Below, piece after piece: positions 8,322 to 16,208 of a stretch of DNA of 64,000 bases (positions are counted from its first letter, which is position 1; each line of letters starts with the position of its first letter). A program made the translations under genes and the position numbers. This DNA comes from Ferdinandcohnia sp036962685 (GTDB taxonomy: Bacteria > Bacillota > Bacilli > Bacillales > Bacillaceae_L), in contig NZ_JBALOP010000015.1 of NCBI RefSeq assembly GCF_036962685.1, positions 1 to 64,000 on the forward strand, given 5' to 3'. Under the pieces are notes generated by a model that was not told the DNA's origin, did no database searches, and saw only the letters and a list, made by a program, of their open reading frames with translations.

Positions 8322-9485
8322 CTATTTTTTTCCTAACAATTTTAGTGATTGTTCCTTGTGCAAGTGGTACAAGGGATTGGTTGGATCATATTTAATTGCA
8401 TTCTCAATTGCTTCAACCGCATCCTTATGTCTTCCGAGTGACCTAAGGCTATTAGCTTTGTGAAAGGAGAAATCGTATCGATGCGGCTGGAGCGCCAAAA
8501 GCTTGTCCATCTCGGCGACGGCTTCCTCATGCCTGCCAAGTTCTCTTAAATAATTTGATTTATGGTACCGGTAAAAGGTTTCATTTGGATCAAGTTCACA
8601 AGCCTTATTATATTCAGCAAGTGCATCATCTGATTTCTTCATGAGTCGCAAGCAATTGGCCGTATAGAAATAAAAATCTAAGTCGTTTGCATCTATAGCT
8701 AGGGCCCTCTCAAATTGTGTTAGTGCCTCATCATACCTCTTTGCTTCTTGTAAAAAATACCCTTTGTAAAAATACAAATCTAAGTTCTCTAAGTCACTTT
8801 CAAGTCCATGATTCATAGTTTTAATAGCCTCTTCGTATCTATCTTCTTTGTAAAATGATTTTGCTTTTTTGATAATATTACTTTCTGCATATGCCCTGTT
8901 TAAGATTTTAACAACCTTTGGCTGATTGAGTTCTACTGCATGCTGAAGTGCAGACTTACCATCTCTATCTGGCAAGTTTACATCTGCTCCCGCTTCAACA
9001 AGAAGTTGGATTACTTCAGAATACAAACGGCCTCCATTTCCTAAAATAACTGCTTCTAATAAAGCGGACCAGCCTAGATCATTCACATGATTGACTGGGA
9101 CCCCTGCATCTAAACAAAGTTGAACCGTCTTCAGATACCCTTTTTCACTGGAAGGTAGTAATGCCGTACCCCCAAATCGATTTACACTGTTAAGATCAGC
9201 GCCATATTTCAGCATCAAGCTTAAAATTTCGTGAAATCCGTTTGCACCCGCACAAATGAATGGAGTTAGCTGGGTAATATCTCTTGTATTAACATCACTT
9301 CCAGCTTCTAATAACAACTGAACAACTGCAACTTGATTATTTTGTGTAGCTGCCATTAAAGCTGTTCTACCACTCTTATCCTTATAATGAACGCTCGCTC
9401 CTTCTTGCAGAAGTCGCTTTACATTCTCCAATGCTCCATTTTCACTTGAAATAATAAGGTCCTTATGTAAGATTTTGTTTTGCAT
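8322..9485 (-). CDS. Ankyrin-repeat / TPR-repeat fusion protein
   Basis: 387 residues and no signal peptide or membrane segment. Residues about 5-195 hold five to six ankyrin repeats (for example SGRTALMAATQNN, GWSALLEAVILGN, DGKSALQHAVELN). From about residue 205 to the end there are five tetratricopeptide repeats with a regular 34-residue period (FYKEDRYEEAIKTMN, AKRYDEALTQFERAL, MKKSDDALAEYNKA, LGRHEEAVAEMDKL, LGRHKDAVEAIENA). Both are protein-protein interaction solenoids, so a scaffold role is likely. GAGGGAG RBS. It is followed at 24 bases by the amidohydrolase, an unusual partner. Confidence 0.88.
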   Translation of the reverse strand: MQNKILHKDLIISSENGALENVKRLLQEGASVHYKDKSGRTALMAATQNNQVAVVQLLLEAGSDVNTRDITQLTPFICAGANGFHEILSLMLKYGADLNSVNRFGGTALLPSSEKGYLKTVQLCLDAGVPVNHVNDLGWSALLEAVILGNGGRLYSEVIQLLVEAGADVNLPDRDGKSALQHAVELNQPKVVKILNRAYAESNIIKKAKSFYKEDRYEEAIKTMNHGLESDLENLDLYFYKGYFLQEAKRYDEALTQFERALAIDANDLDFYFYTANCLRLMKKSDDALAEYNKACELDPNETFYRYHKSNYLRELGRHEEAVAEMDKLLALQPHRYDFSFHKANSLRSLGRHKDAVEAIENAIKYDPTNPLYHLHKEQSLKLLGKK

Positions 9486-9621
9486 CGTACTAACTCCCTC
9501 AGTAACTTAATTGATAGTTCCACTGTAGGCATTTTTCTCCTACACATTGTAGTAAACATTTATAATTATACGATAATGTTAATCAGTAATTGAGTCTATC
9601 TAATTTTTCTTCAAGGAAAAG

Positions 9622-9666
9622 AAAAAACTGCCCTCCATTTCCAATGGTTTTTGAGGACAGTTTTTT
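9622..9666. terminator. Bidirectional terminator-like hairpin
   Basis: AAAAAACTGCCCTC pairs with GAGGACAGTTTTTT (one mismatch), giving T tracts on both strands. No gene ends immediately beside it, and it borders the repeat array. Confidence 0.5.
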
Positions 9667-9797
9667 GACCAAATTTTCCTAAAACAGATGGCCGAGAAGA
9701 CCATAGGCAAAAATACGGAAATAAGTCCGAATACGTGTGTCATTCGGACAAAGAAGGAGAAAAATAGTGTGATAGAGTTCAAATCTACGATTCATTC

Positions 9798-9958
9798 NNN
9801 NNNNNNNNNNNNNNNNNNNNNNNNNNNNNNNNNNNNNNNNNNNNNNNNNNNNNNNNNNNNNNNNNNNNNNNNNNNNNNNNNNNNNNNNNNNNNNNNNNNN
9901 NNNNNNNNNNNNNNNNNNNNNNNNNNNNNNNNNNNNNNNNNNNNNNNNNNNNNNNNNN
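9798..9958. other. Assembly gap (161 N)
   Basis: Run of N inside the tandem repeat; the length may be an estimate. Confidence 0.95.
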
Positions 9959-10099
9959 ATTATAGAACTAAGTCCAAATACGTGCATCATTCGGACAAGG
10001 AAATAGAAATATTGAGTCATAGAGTCCAAATCTACGCTTTATTCCGACAGAACGAAGCCAAAATTATAGAACTAAGTCCAAATACACGCATCATTCGGA

Positions 10100-10164
10100 N
10101 NNNNNNNNNNNNNNNNNNNNNNNNNNNNNNNNNNNNNNNNNNNNNNNNNNNNNNNNNNNNNNNN
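10100..10164. other. Assembly gap (65 N)
   Basis: Second run of N inside the tandem repeat. Confidence 0.95.
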
Positions 10165-10240
10165 CATAGAGTCCAAATCTACGCTTTATTTAGACAGATT
10201 GAAACCAACAAATACGAAAATAAGTTCGAATCCCAAAGCA

Positions 10241-10273
10241 GGGCCTGCCCCCTCTTTAATGGGGAGCAGGCCC
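10241..10273 (-). terminator. Terminator of the aco operon
   Basis: GGGCCTGC...CCC pairs with GGGGAGCAGGCCC directly after the acoC stop codon. The same GGGCCTG core occurs in dispersed elements near 2.3, 23.9 and 47.6 kb. Confidence 0.6.
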
Positions 10274-10279
10274 TTTTCA

Positions 10280-11659
10280 TTAATAGGCTAATAATAAATC
10301 AGGTTCGTGAACCAATTTTTTAAATTCATTTACAGCCTTCTGTGCAGTAGCACCGTCAATTAAGCGGTGATCATAACTTAGGGACAGGGCCATCACTGGT
10401 CTAATTTCAATTGCATCATCGATGACAACGACTTTTTTCTCAATCCGACCAAATCCTAAAATACAGGATTGTGGTGCATTAATAATAGGAGTAAACCAAG
10501 CTCCTCTTTCTGAACCTATATTTGAAATTGTACAAGTACCGCCAGACATTTCATCTGCTTTAATCGAACCTTCCCTTGCCTTTTTAGAAAGTTCTTGAAT
10601 CTCTTTGGCAATATCAAAAAGTGATTTTTGATCAGCATTTTTAATTACTGGAACTACTAATCCACGTTCAGTATCAGCCGCAATTCCCATATTATAGTGT
10701 TTATGAAGTATAATTTGATCTTTTTGATCATCCAGTGAAGCATTTAACATTGGATACTTCTTAAGTACTTTCGTTAAGGCTTTAACGATATACGCAAGAT
10801 ATGTCAGTTTAACGTCTTCCTCACTGAAATATGCTTTCGTCTTTTGTCTATGGTCAACTAGACGGGATACCTCAATTTCGTCAAAATGGGTAACATGTGG
10901 AATCGTTGTTTTGGCATGAACCATTGCATTCGAGATTACTTTGCGAATACCTGTAAATGGAATCATTTCATCAACTGTTGATGGAGATGTTGAACCTTCT
11001 ACATTTGCTTGAAGTGCGCGATCCACATCCGTTTTTGTTATTCTTCCATTTGGTTGCAATGTCTCAATTTCATCTAAATTAATATTATGTTCACGTGCAT
11101 ATTTACGGACAGATGGTGGAGCAATAACCGTTCGGACTTTATTCTCAACTTTTTCAACAGGTTGGATATCCACTTTTTCAACATTTGCTTCTTTTGCAAC
11201 TGGTTGATTTAAGGAATTCGCCGCTTCTCGAATATCTTCCAAGCTTAGTTTTCCATCTGGGCTAGTTGGTGTTACCGTTTGCCAGTCCACGCCAAGTTCT
11301 TTGGCAAGTCGTTTCACTCTCGGAGTTGCTCTGACTTCAACCACTGCTTCTAATTCTTCAGGTTTTTCCAATTCTTCAACAGTTGTGGCTGCTTCCAATT
11401 CTGCATCAGATTCACTTGAGGAATTTGTATCCAGGATAACGAGGACTTCATCAACTTTAACCGTATCGCCTCTTTGTTTTTTAATTTCCTTAATATAACT
11501 AGACTCAGGTGCTTCTATTTCAGATACAGCCTTGGCTGTTTGAACTTCTACTAATGTCTGTCCTTTTTCGATATAGTCACCTTCTGACACATGCCAGAAG
11601 GTGATTAAGCTTTCATCGTTTTCTTCAGATTGACGAGGTAGTTTTACTTCGATTGCCAT
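10280..11659 (-). CDS. acoC: Dihydrolipoamide acetyltransferase E2 of acetoin dehydrogenase
   Basis: 459 residues. An N-terminal lipoyl domain (1-78) has its lipoyl lysine at position 43 in VQTAKAVSEI. Two peripheral subunit-binding domains follow (about 110-146, ATPRVKRLAKELGV, and 178-216, PPSVRKYAREHNI), joined by acidic linkers. The catalytic domain (about 230-459) has the SYDHRLIDGA motif with the active-site His and Asp. The enzyme transfers the acetyl group produced by E1 to CoA. Most acetoin dehydrogenase E2 proteins have only one binding domain, so the duplication is notable. ATG with GGAG RBS, 26 bases after acoB. Confidence 0.9.
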   Translation of the reverse strand: MAIEVKLPRQSEENDESLITFWHVSEGDYIEKGQTLVEVQTAKAVSEIEAPESSYIKEIKKQRGDTVKVDEVLVILDTNSSSESDAELEAATTVEELEKPEELEAVVEVRATPRVKRLAKELGVDWQTVTPTSPDGKLSLEDIREAANSLNQPVAKEANVEKVDIQPVEKVENKVRTVIAPPSVRKYAREHNINLDEIETLQPNGRITKTDVDRALQANVEGSTSPSTVDEMIPFTGIRKVISNAMVHAKTTIPHVTHFDEIEVSRLVDHRQKTKAYFSEEDVKLTYLAYIVKALTKVLKKYPMLNASLDDQKDQIILHKHYNMGIAADTERGLVVPVIKNADQKSLFDIAKEIQELSKKAREGSIKADEMSGGTCTISNIGSERGAWFTPIINAPQSCILGFGRIEKKVVVIDDAIEIRPVMALSLSYDHRLIDGATAQKAVNEFKKLVHEPDLLLAY

Positions 11660-11685
11660 GATGTGATACTCCTCTCCTTCAGTTT

Positions 11686-12705
11686 TTATTCATTTACTAG
11701 TTCCCGAGCCGCTTTATAAATTTTTTCTGCATTTGGCAATACATATTGCTCTAATGGACGACTGTATGGAATTGGCACATCAGGGATTGCCATTCTTTTT
11801 ACCGGTGCATCCAAGTCATATAAGCCATGTTCTGCAGCTAGAGCAGCAATTTCAGCAGTTAAACCATAAGATAGATAATCCTCATCAACAACCATTAAAC
11901 GATGTGTCTTTTTAATAGAGTTTAAGATTGTTTCTTTATCAAGTGGAACAAGTGAGCGAATATCAATTACTTCTGCACTAATTCCGTCTTCTTCTAATTT
12001 CTTCGCTGCTTCAAGCGCTTGGACGGTTGTCATTTGAATACCTACGATTGTTACATCTGTTCCTTCACGAACAACTTTTGCTTTATCAAGAGGAACTGTA
12101 TAGTCTTCTTCTGGAACGTGTCCTAATGAAGCGTCGATTTGATCCATCCAGCCTAGACCTTGAAGTGTTTTATGGAACATGAAAACAACTGGATTATCAT
12201 CTCGAATAGCTGAGATCATCATCCCCTTTAAATCATAAGGTGTGGTTGGTGCTACCACTTTAATACCTGGCATATGGGCAAATGTTGCGTATAAAGTTTG
12301 AGAGTGCTGCGCTGCGTCATTGTAACCACCACCAACACCCGTCATCAGAACCATTGGAAGTTTTACATTACCACCTGACATATAAGGAATTTTTGCCATT
12401 TGGTTGTAAATTTGGTCCATACAAACACCAAAGAAGTCAACAAACATTAATTCTACGACTGGACGCATTCCTTGTGCCGCTGCTCCCACTGCTGCCCCGA
12501 TAAATGCAGTTTCTGATATAGGTGTGTCCATAATTCTTTCTGGCCCGAATTTATCATACAATCCTTCAGTCGAACCAAAAATTCCACCATATTTGCCGAC
12601 ATCTTCTCCTAAAACGAAAACTTCTGGATCTTTTTCCATTTCTAAACGAATCGCTTCGGAAAGCGCTTTATTTCCAGTTAATAAACGTTTCTTTGTTTGT
12701 AACAT
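11686..12705 (-). CDS. acoB: Acetoin dehydrogenase E1 beta subunit (TPP-dependent)
   Basis: 339 residues, transketolase-like pyrimidine domain at the N-terminus (LSEAIRLEMEKDPEVFVLGEDVG) and transketolase C-terminal domain. With AcoA it forms the thiamine-diphosphate E1 that cleaves acetoin or a related 2-oxo substrate. The start is ATG at 12705, with GGAGAGG about 7 bases upstream; a longer open frame to 12807 runs through a repeat element and is not used. A structured repeat of about 165 bp separates it from acoA. Pyruvate or branched-chain E1 subunits look similar; the sigma-54 regulator decides for acetoin. Confidence 0.9.
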   Translation of the reverse strand: MLQTKKRLLTGNKALSEAIRLEMEKDPEVFVLGEDVGKYGGIFGSTEGLYDKFGPERIMDTPISETAFIGAAVGAAAQGMRPVVELMFVDFFGVCMDQIYNQMAKIPYMSGGNVKLPMVLMTGVGGGYNDAAQHSQTLYATFAHMPGIKVVAPTTPYDLKGMMISAIRDDNPVVFMFHKTLQGLGWMDQIDASLGHVPEEDYTVPLDKAKVVREGTDVTIVGIQMTTVQALEAAKKLEEDGISAEVIDIRSLVPLDKETILNSIKKTHRLMVVDEDYLSYGLTAEIAALAAEHGLYDLDAPVKRMAIPDVPIPYSRPLEQYVLPNAEKIYKAARELVNE

Positions 12706-12739
12706 AATAGACACCTCTCCTTTTAATTTTTCAATCAAA

Positions 12740-12905
12740 TGCGCCTTGGCGTATTTGCGCCCAGATTTTTTCGAGCTTGCTCGAAAAATTACCTTTAAAA
12801 ATCGCATGTCTCCGCCGGAGGCTTTAGGCCAACACGATGTTGGTCACTCAGACGTTGCCACACGATGTGGTGTTCTTAGTCTGAGTTCATTAATTTCAGC
12901 TTGGG
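12740..12905. repeat. Structured intergenic repeat element inside the aco operon
   Basis: The stretch between acoA and acoB is GC-richer than its surroundings and is built of nested inverted repeats: TTTTCGAGCTTGCTCGAAAA, CCGCCGGAGG, CCAACACGATGTTGG, and CTCAGAC...GTCTGAG around CCACACGATGTGG. No coding frame with an RBS is present. I recall the same sequence type between genes in other Bacillus genomes, but that is from memory. It could stabilise or process the aco mRNA. Confidence 0.65.
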
Positions 12906-12926
12906 TTTGAATCCTGCTGAATAAAG

Positions 12927-13913
12927 TTAAATATATAAGTCTTCTAATGCTGCTTCTGGTTTAGGATATTCACTTTCTCTAGCAAAATGATAAGCCTCGT
13001 CTACTAAATCCGTTGCATTCTTTTCCAGTGCAGCTACATCGTCTTCAGATACGTTAAATTCAGAAACGAGCTGGTTACGTAATTTTAAAATTGGGTCTTT
13101 TTCTTTTAGTTCTGGCACTTCTTTTTTCTCACGATACAATTCTGGGTCACCTTGGAAGTGTCCGAGGAAACGATATGTTTCGATTTCTATGATTGATGGA
13201 CCTTCGCCATTACGAGCACGTTCAACAGCCTCTTTTGATGCTTCGTACATCGCAATTGGGTCATTATCTTTTACATAATAGCCTTTGGCACCATATGCTG
13301 ACGCACGAAGATCATTTGACGCAATGGATGTTGAATCTTCCTTCGCTACAGAAATACCATAATTATTATTTTCAACAACAACGATTAATGGAAGATTCCA
13401 AAGTGCAGCTAGATTCAAAGATTCATGGAAAGCACCTTGGTTTGCTGCACCTTCGCCTATGAATGCAACAGCTACATCATTTGTTTTTCTCTTTTTCGCA
13501 ACTAATGCAGCCCCAAGAGCATGAGGAATATTAGCTCCAACAATACCACCACAGGAAAAATTAACTTCTGGATCAAAGATGTGCATATGTCCACCTTTTC
13601 CTTTGCTTAAGCCTGTCACTTTACCAAACATTTCTGCCGTCATTTTTTTCAAATGAACACCTTTTGCAATGGCATGGTGATGTGGGCGGTGTGGAGATGA
13701 AACAGTATCTTCTTTTCTTAAATGTGCACATATCCCCACTGCCGCTGGTTCTTGACCATTGGATAAATGCATTTCACCAGGTACAGGACCTAGTCCAATA
13801 TTAAAAACAGGATTTTTTCCTTCAGCATAAGCATCCATCATACTTTCTTCATAATAACGAATCTTGTACATTGTTTCATACATCCATTTAAGTTGTTCAA
13901 TAGAAATAGTCAA
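12927..13913 (-). CDS. acoA: Acetoin dehydrogenase E1 alpha subunit (TPP-dependent)
   Basis: 328 residues, the usual length. The thiamine-diphosphate motif is GEGAANQGAF followed about 25 residues later by ENNNYG (around residues 153-186). The SPHRPHHHAIAKG and GKGGHMH blocks are typical of E1 alpha. It forms an alpha2beta2 E1 with AcoB. The start is TTG at 13913, preceded by AAAGGAGG. It is the first structural gene behind the -24/-12 promoter. Confidence 0.9.
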   Translation of the reverse strand: MTISIEQLKWMYETMYKIRYYEESMMDAYAEGKNPVFNIGLGPVPGEMHLSNGQEPAAVGICAHLRKEDTVSSPHRPHHHAIAKGVHLKKMTAEMFGKVTGLSKGKGGHMHIFDPEVNFSCGGIVGANIPHALGAALVAKKRKTNDVAVAFIGEGAANQGAFHESLNLAALWNLPLIVVVENNNYGISVAKEDSTSIASNDLRASAYGAKGYYVKDNDPIAMYEASKEAVERARNGEGPSIIEIETYRFLGHFQGDPELYREKKEVPELKEKDPILKLRNQLVSEFNVSEDDVAALEKNATDLVDEAYHFARESEYPKPEAALEDLYI

Positions 13914-13962
13914 TTCAATTTCCTCCTTTGCTTTCTCTAATAAATTGTTACACTAATTAATA

Positions 13963-13980
13963 ATGCAAGAAGCGTGCCAA
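13963..13980 (-). promoter_or_regulatory. Sigma-54 (-24/-12) promoter of acoABC
   Basis: On the minus strand the sequence reads TTGGCACGCTTCTTGCAT: TGGCAC, five bases, TTGCAT. This matches the sigma-54 consensus TGGCAC-N5-TTGCW at all invariant positions. It lies 50 bases upstream of acoA and downstream of the acoR terminator. Confidence 0.92.
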
Positions 13981-14062
13981 CTTTTTAAAAATCGAGAAAA
14001 AATATTTTCAGGCCCCGTTTGTGAGGGTTTTCACGATTACTTAAAAATTGCATTCTACCTAT

Positions 14063-14099
14063 AAAAAAAGAGAACTGTCCCATTTTGAGACACTCCTCT
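14063..14099 (-). terminator. Terminator of acoR
   Basis: AGAGGAGTGTC and GGACAGTTCTCT pair with G-U and one mismatch and are followed by seven T on the minus strand. It separates acoR from the sigma-54 promoter of acoA. Confidence 0.65.
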
Positions 14100-14103
14100 A
14101 AAA

Positions 14104-14136
14104 TGTAAGCGCTACACTTTGATACAAAACGCTACA
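14104..14136 (-). promoter_or_regulatory. Candidate AcoR enhancer sites (two)
   Basis: Two related sequences lie directly after the acoR stop codon: TGTAAGCGCTACA (14104-14116), a near palindrome of TGTA/TACA around AGCGC, and TACAAAACGCTACA (14123-14136), which repeats the CGCTACA half. They sit about 125-155 bases upstream of the -24 element, a normal distance for a sigma-54 activator binding site. Assignment to AcoR is inferred from position. Confidence 0.6.
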
Positions 14137-14140
14137 CCAA

Positions 14141-16066
14141 TTACTGGATATTATATTTTTTCATTTGCCGATACAATGTACTTCTTGCAATCCCTAAATA
14201 TTTTGATGTATGGAGGATATTCCCTTTATGTTTTTTCAACGCATGGACGATTGCTTGCTTTTTTAATTCATTACGATCTAGAACAACGGTTTCCTCATTT
14301 GTATGTTGATGGCTATTTTCAAAGACTTCATCCGGCAAATCTTGTGAAGTTAAACGATCATTCAAGCTTTTGTTCATTGTTCTCTCTAAAATATTTTGTA
14401 ATTCCCGGATATTACCAGGCCACCTATACTTCATTAACGCGTGAATAAATCCTGGTTCAATAATAGGCATTGATCGGTCAAGGGTTTTACTAAACTGACG
14501 GATGAAAAATTCAACCAAAAGAGGGATATCAGCTAATCTTTCTCGAAGTGGCGGTAGTTCTATAGGCATAACATTTAATCGGAAAAATAAATCTTCCCTA
14601 AAACTGCCTTTTTCCACCTCTTTACGAAGATTACGATTGGTTGCTGCGATAATTCGAACATCTACATTAATAACATTTTGTCCGCCAATTCGTACGACTT
14701 CTCTATCCTGAAGAACACGTAATAAAAGCACTTGCATCTCCAATGACATTTCCCCTATTTCATCTAAAAACAGAGTTCCTCCATCAGCCAACTCAAATTT
14801 CCCTTGCCTTCCCCCTTTTTTTGCACCGGTAAAGGCACCTTCCTCATACCCAAAAAGTTCACTGCCTAATAAATCGCGTGGGATACCCCCACAGTTAATC
14901 GAGATAAAAGGCTTGTTTTTTCGGTCACTTGCATTGTGAATAGCTTGTGCAATCATGTCCTTGCCTGTTCCACTTTCTCCTAAAATAAGGACAGTAGAAC
15001 TTGTTTTGGCTGCTAGTTTTGCTTCTTGCATTTTATTCAAAAATGCACGAGATTCACCAATAATTTCACTAAACGAGACTTTAGCTCGATGGTCTGTTAA
15101 ATGATTAACAAGATGACGAACCTTTTTCATCTCTTTTAGTGTAATCATCGAACCAAGCCATCTGTTATCTTGGTATATCGGTATTTTACTAACGATACAA
15201 TGAATACTTGGTTGCAAATCTTGACGTTTTATATATATTTCCTTGTCCAAAAAACGCTCTTTATTGGTTGAAGTTAATAGTTGATTAGCAAAAATAGTAC
15301 TTAGCTTTTTATTTTCCTGCTGACTCTTGTTAATATCAAATAAACTTGTAAACTGATCATTTGAAATAATAATTTTCCCTTGAGTATCTGTAATGACAAT
15401 AGCATCATCGATATTATTTGTAGCTGCTTCAAGGAATTTTTGCATCATTAAAATACTTTGCATGTTTTCGTGTAATTTCAATTGATATTCAATCGCTTTA
15501 ACTGTTGATACAACCATTCCTAAAGTATGGGAATGAACCTTTTCTCTTGGTCCAGACATATTCAGAACACCAATAATCTTTCCATTACTATCATGAATAG
15601 GGGCTGCCGAACATGTCCAAGATTGACAAATCTTTGCATAATGCTCCTCTGCTACGATCTGAAGTGGAGAATCAATCACGATTGATGTACCGATGGAATT
15701 GGTTCCCATTTCTTCTTCGCTCCAATCGGCTCCTTCAATGAAACCAATCCTATTTGCATGATCCACTGGTTCTTTATCACCAATTACCTTTAATAATTGC
15801 CCTTGCTCATTGCAAATAATGACCAAAAACCCGGATCCCTCAACAATGGAATAAAGACCTTCCGTTAAGGGTGTAGCAACACTAATTAATTCCTTATATT
15901 TTTCAAGGTCTAAGGATTTCATTTTTCCCTCTGTACGAAAGGGGTCGATCCCCATCCATTTTGAACGAAGCCATGAAAGCTTAACAATTGGATTGATAGT
16001 TGAATTTAAATCATCTTCATAAATGAACTGTTCCCAATTTTGCTTATAATCTTTTAAACTATTCAT
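14141..16066 (-). CDS. acoR: Sigma-54-dependent transcriptional activator AcoR
   Basis: 641 residues. The N-terminal GAF-type sensor (about 60-195) is followed by a PAS domain (about 215-310). The AAA+ domain has Walker A GESGTGKD, the sigma-54 contact loop GAFTGA, Walker B GGTLFLDEIG and an R-finger region. The C-terminal Fis-type helix-turn-helix is ILHTSKYLGIARSTLYRQM. Such proteins bind upstream enhancers and drive open-complex formation by sigma-54. It precedes acoA on the same strand with its own terminator, and the strong -24/-12 promoter downstream makes the acoABC operon its obvious target. Confidence 0.92.
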   Translation of the reverse strand: MNSLKDYKQNWEQFIYEDDLNSTINPIVKLSWLRSKWMGIDPFRTEGKMKSLDLEKYKELISVATPLTEGLYSIVEGSGFLVIICNEQGQLLKVIGDKEPVDHANRIGFIEGADWSEEEMGTNSIGTSIVIDSPLQIVAEEHYAKICQSWTCSAAPIHDSNGKIIGVLNMSGPREKVHSHTLGMVVSTVKAIEYQLKLHENMQSILMMQKFLEAATNNIDDAIVITDTQGKIIISNDQFTSLFDINKSQQENKKLSTIFANQLLTSTNKERFLDKEIYIKRQDLQPSIHCIVSKIPIYQDNRWLGSMITLKEMKKVRHLVNHLTDHRAKVSFSEIIGESRAFLNKMQEAKLAAKTSSTVLILGESGTGKDMIAQAIHNASDRKNKPFISINCGGIPRDLLGSELFGYEEGAFTGAKKGGRQGKFELADGGTLFLDEIGEMSLEMQVLLLRVLQDREVVRIGGQNVINVDVRIIAATNRNLRKEVEKGSFREDLFFRLNVMPIELPPLRERLADIPLLVEFFIRQFSKTLDRSMPIIEPGFIHALMKYRWPGNIRELQNILERTMNKSLNDRLTSQDLPDEVFENSHQHTNEETVVLDRNELKKQAIVHALKKHKGNILHTSKYLGIARSTLYRQMKKYNIQ

Positions 16067-16161
16067 GCGACCCTCCCAAAAAAATATTTATCTATTCTAA
16101 TGCGATTGATTGCGGTTTCGTGCACACCTCTATTGTAACATTTAAATCTTTTAAAATAGTG

Positions 16162-16194
16162 AAAAAAGAGCGACACCTTAAAGGCTCGCTCTTT
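16162..16194 (-). terminator. Terminator of the old yellow enzyme gene
   Basis: AAAGAGCGA and TCGCTCTTT form a 9-bp stem followed by T residues on the minus strand. Confidence 0.75.
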
Positions 16195-16208
16195 CCCTTT
16201 TTTATTTG

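Larger units (their letters stand above)
9715..10232. repeat. Tandem repeat array of about 104 bp with two unresolved gaps
   Basis: A unit recurs with a period of 104 bp where it can be measured (ATTATAGAACTAAGTCC at 9959 and 10063). Each unit holds two hairpin-like parts: one like TCCGAATACGTGTGTCATTC ending in GGA (stem TCCGAAT/ATTCGGA), and one around GTCCAAATCTACGCTTTATT with a 6-of-8 matching arm. Runs of N at 9798-9958 and 10100-10164 interrupt the array, so copy number and true length are unknown. Open frames crossing the N runs are not genes. The array lies between the ankyrin/TPR gene and acoC. Confidence 0.75.

Noticed and set aside
9679..10323. Long open frames on both strands across the N runs
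   Set aside because: They contain unknown bases and repeat-derived sequence; frame continuity through N is meaningless.
12706..12807. N-terminal extension of acoB
   Set aside because: The added residues come from the intergenic repeat and the best RBS is at ATG 12705.
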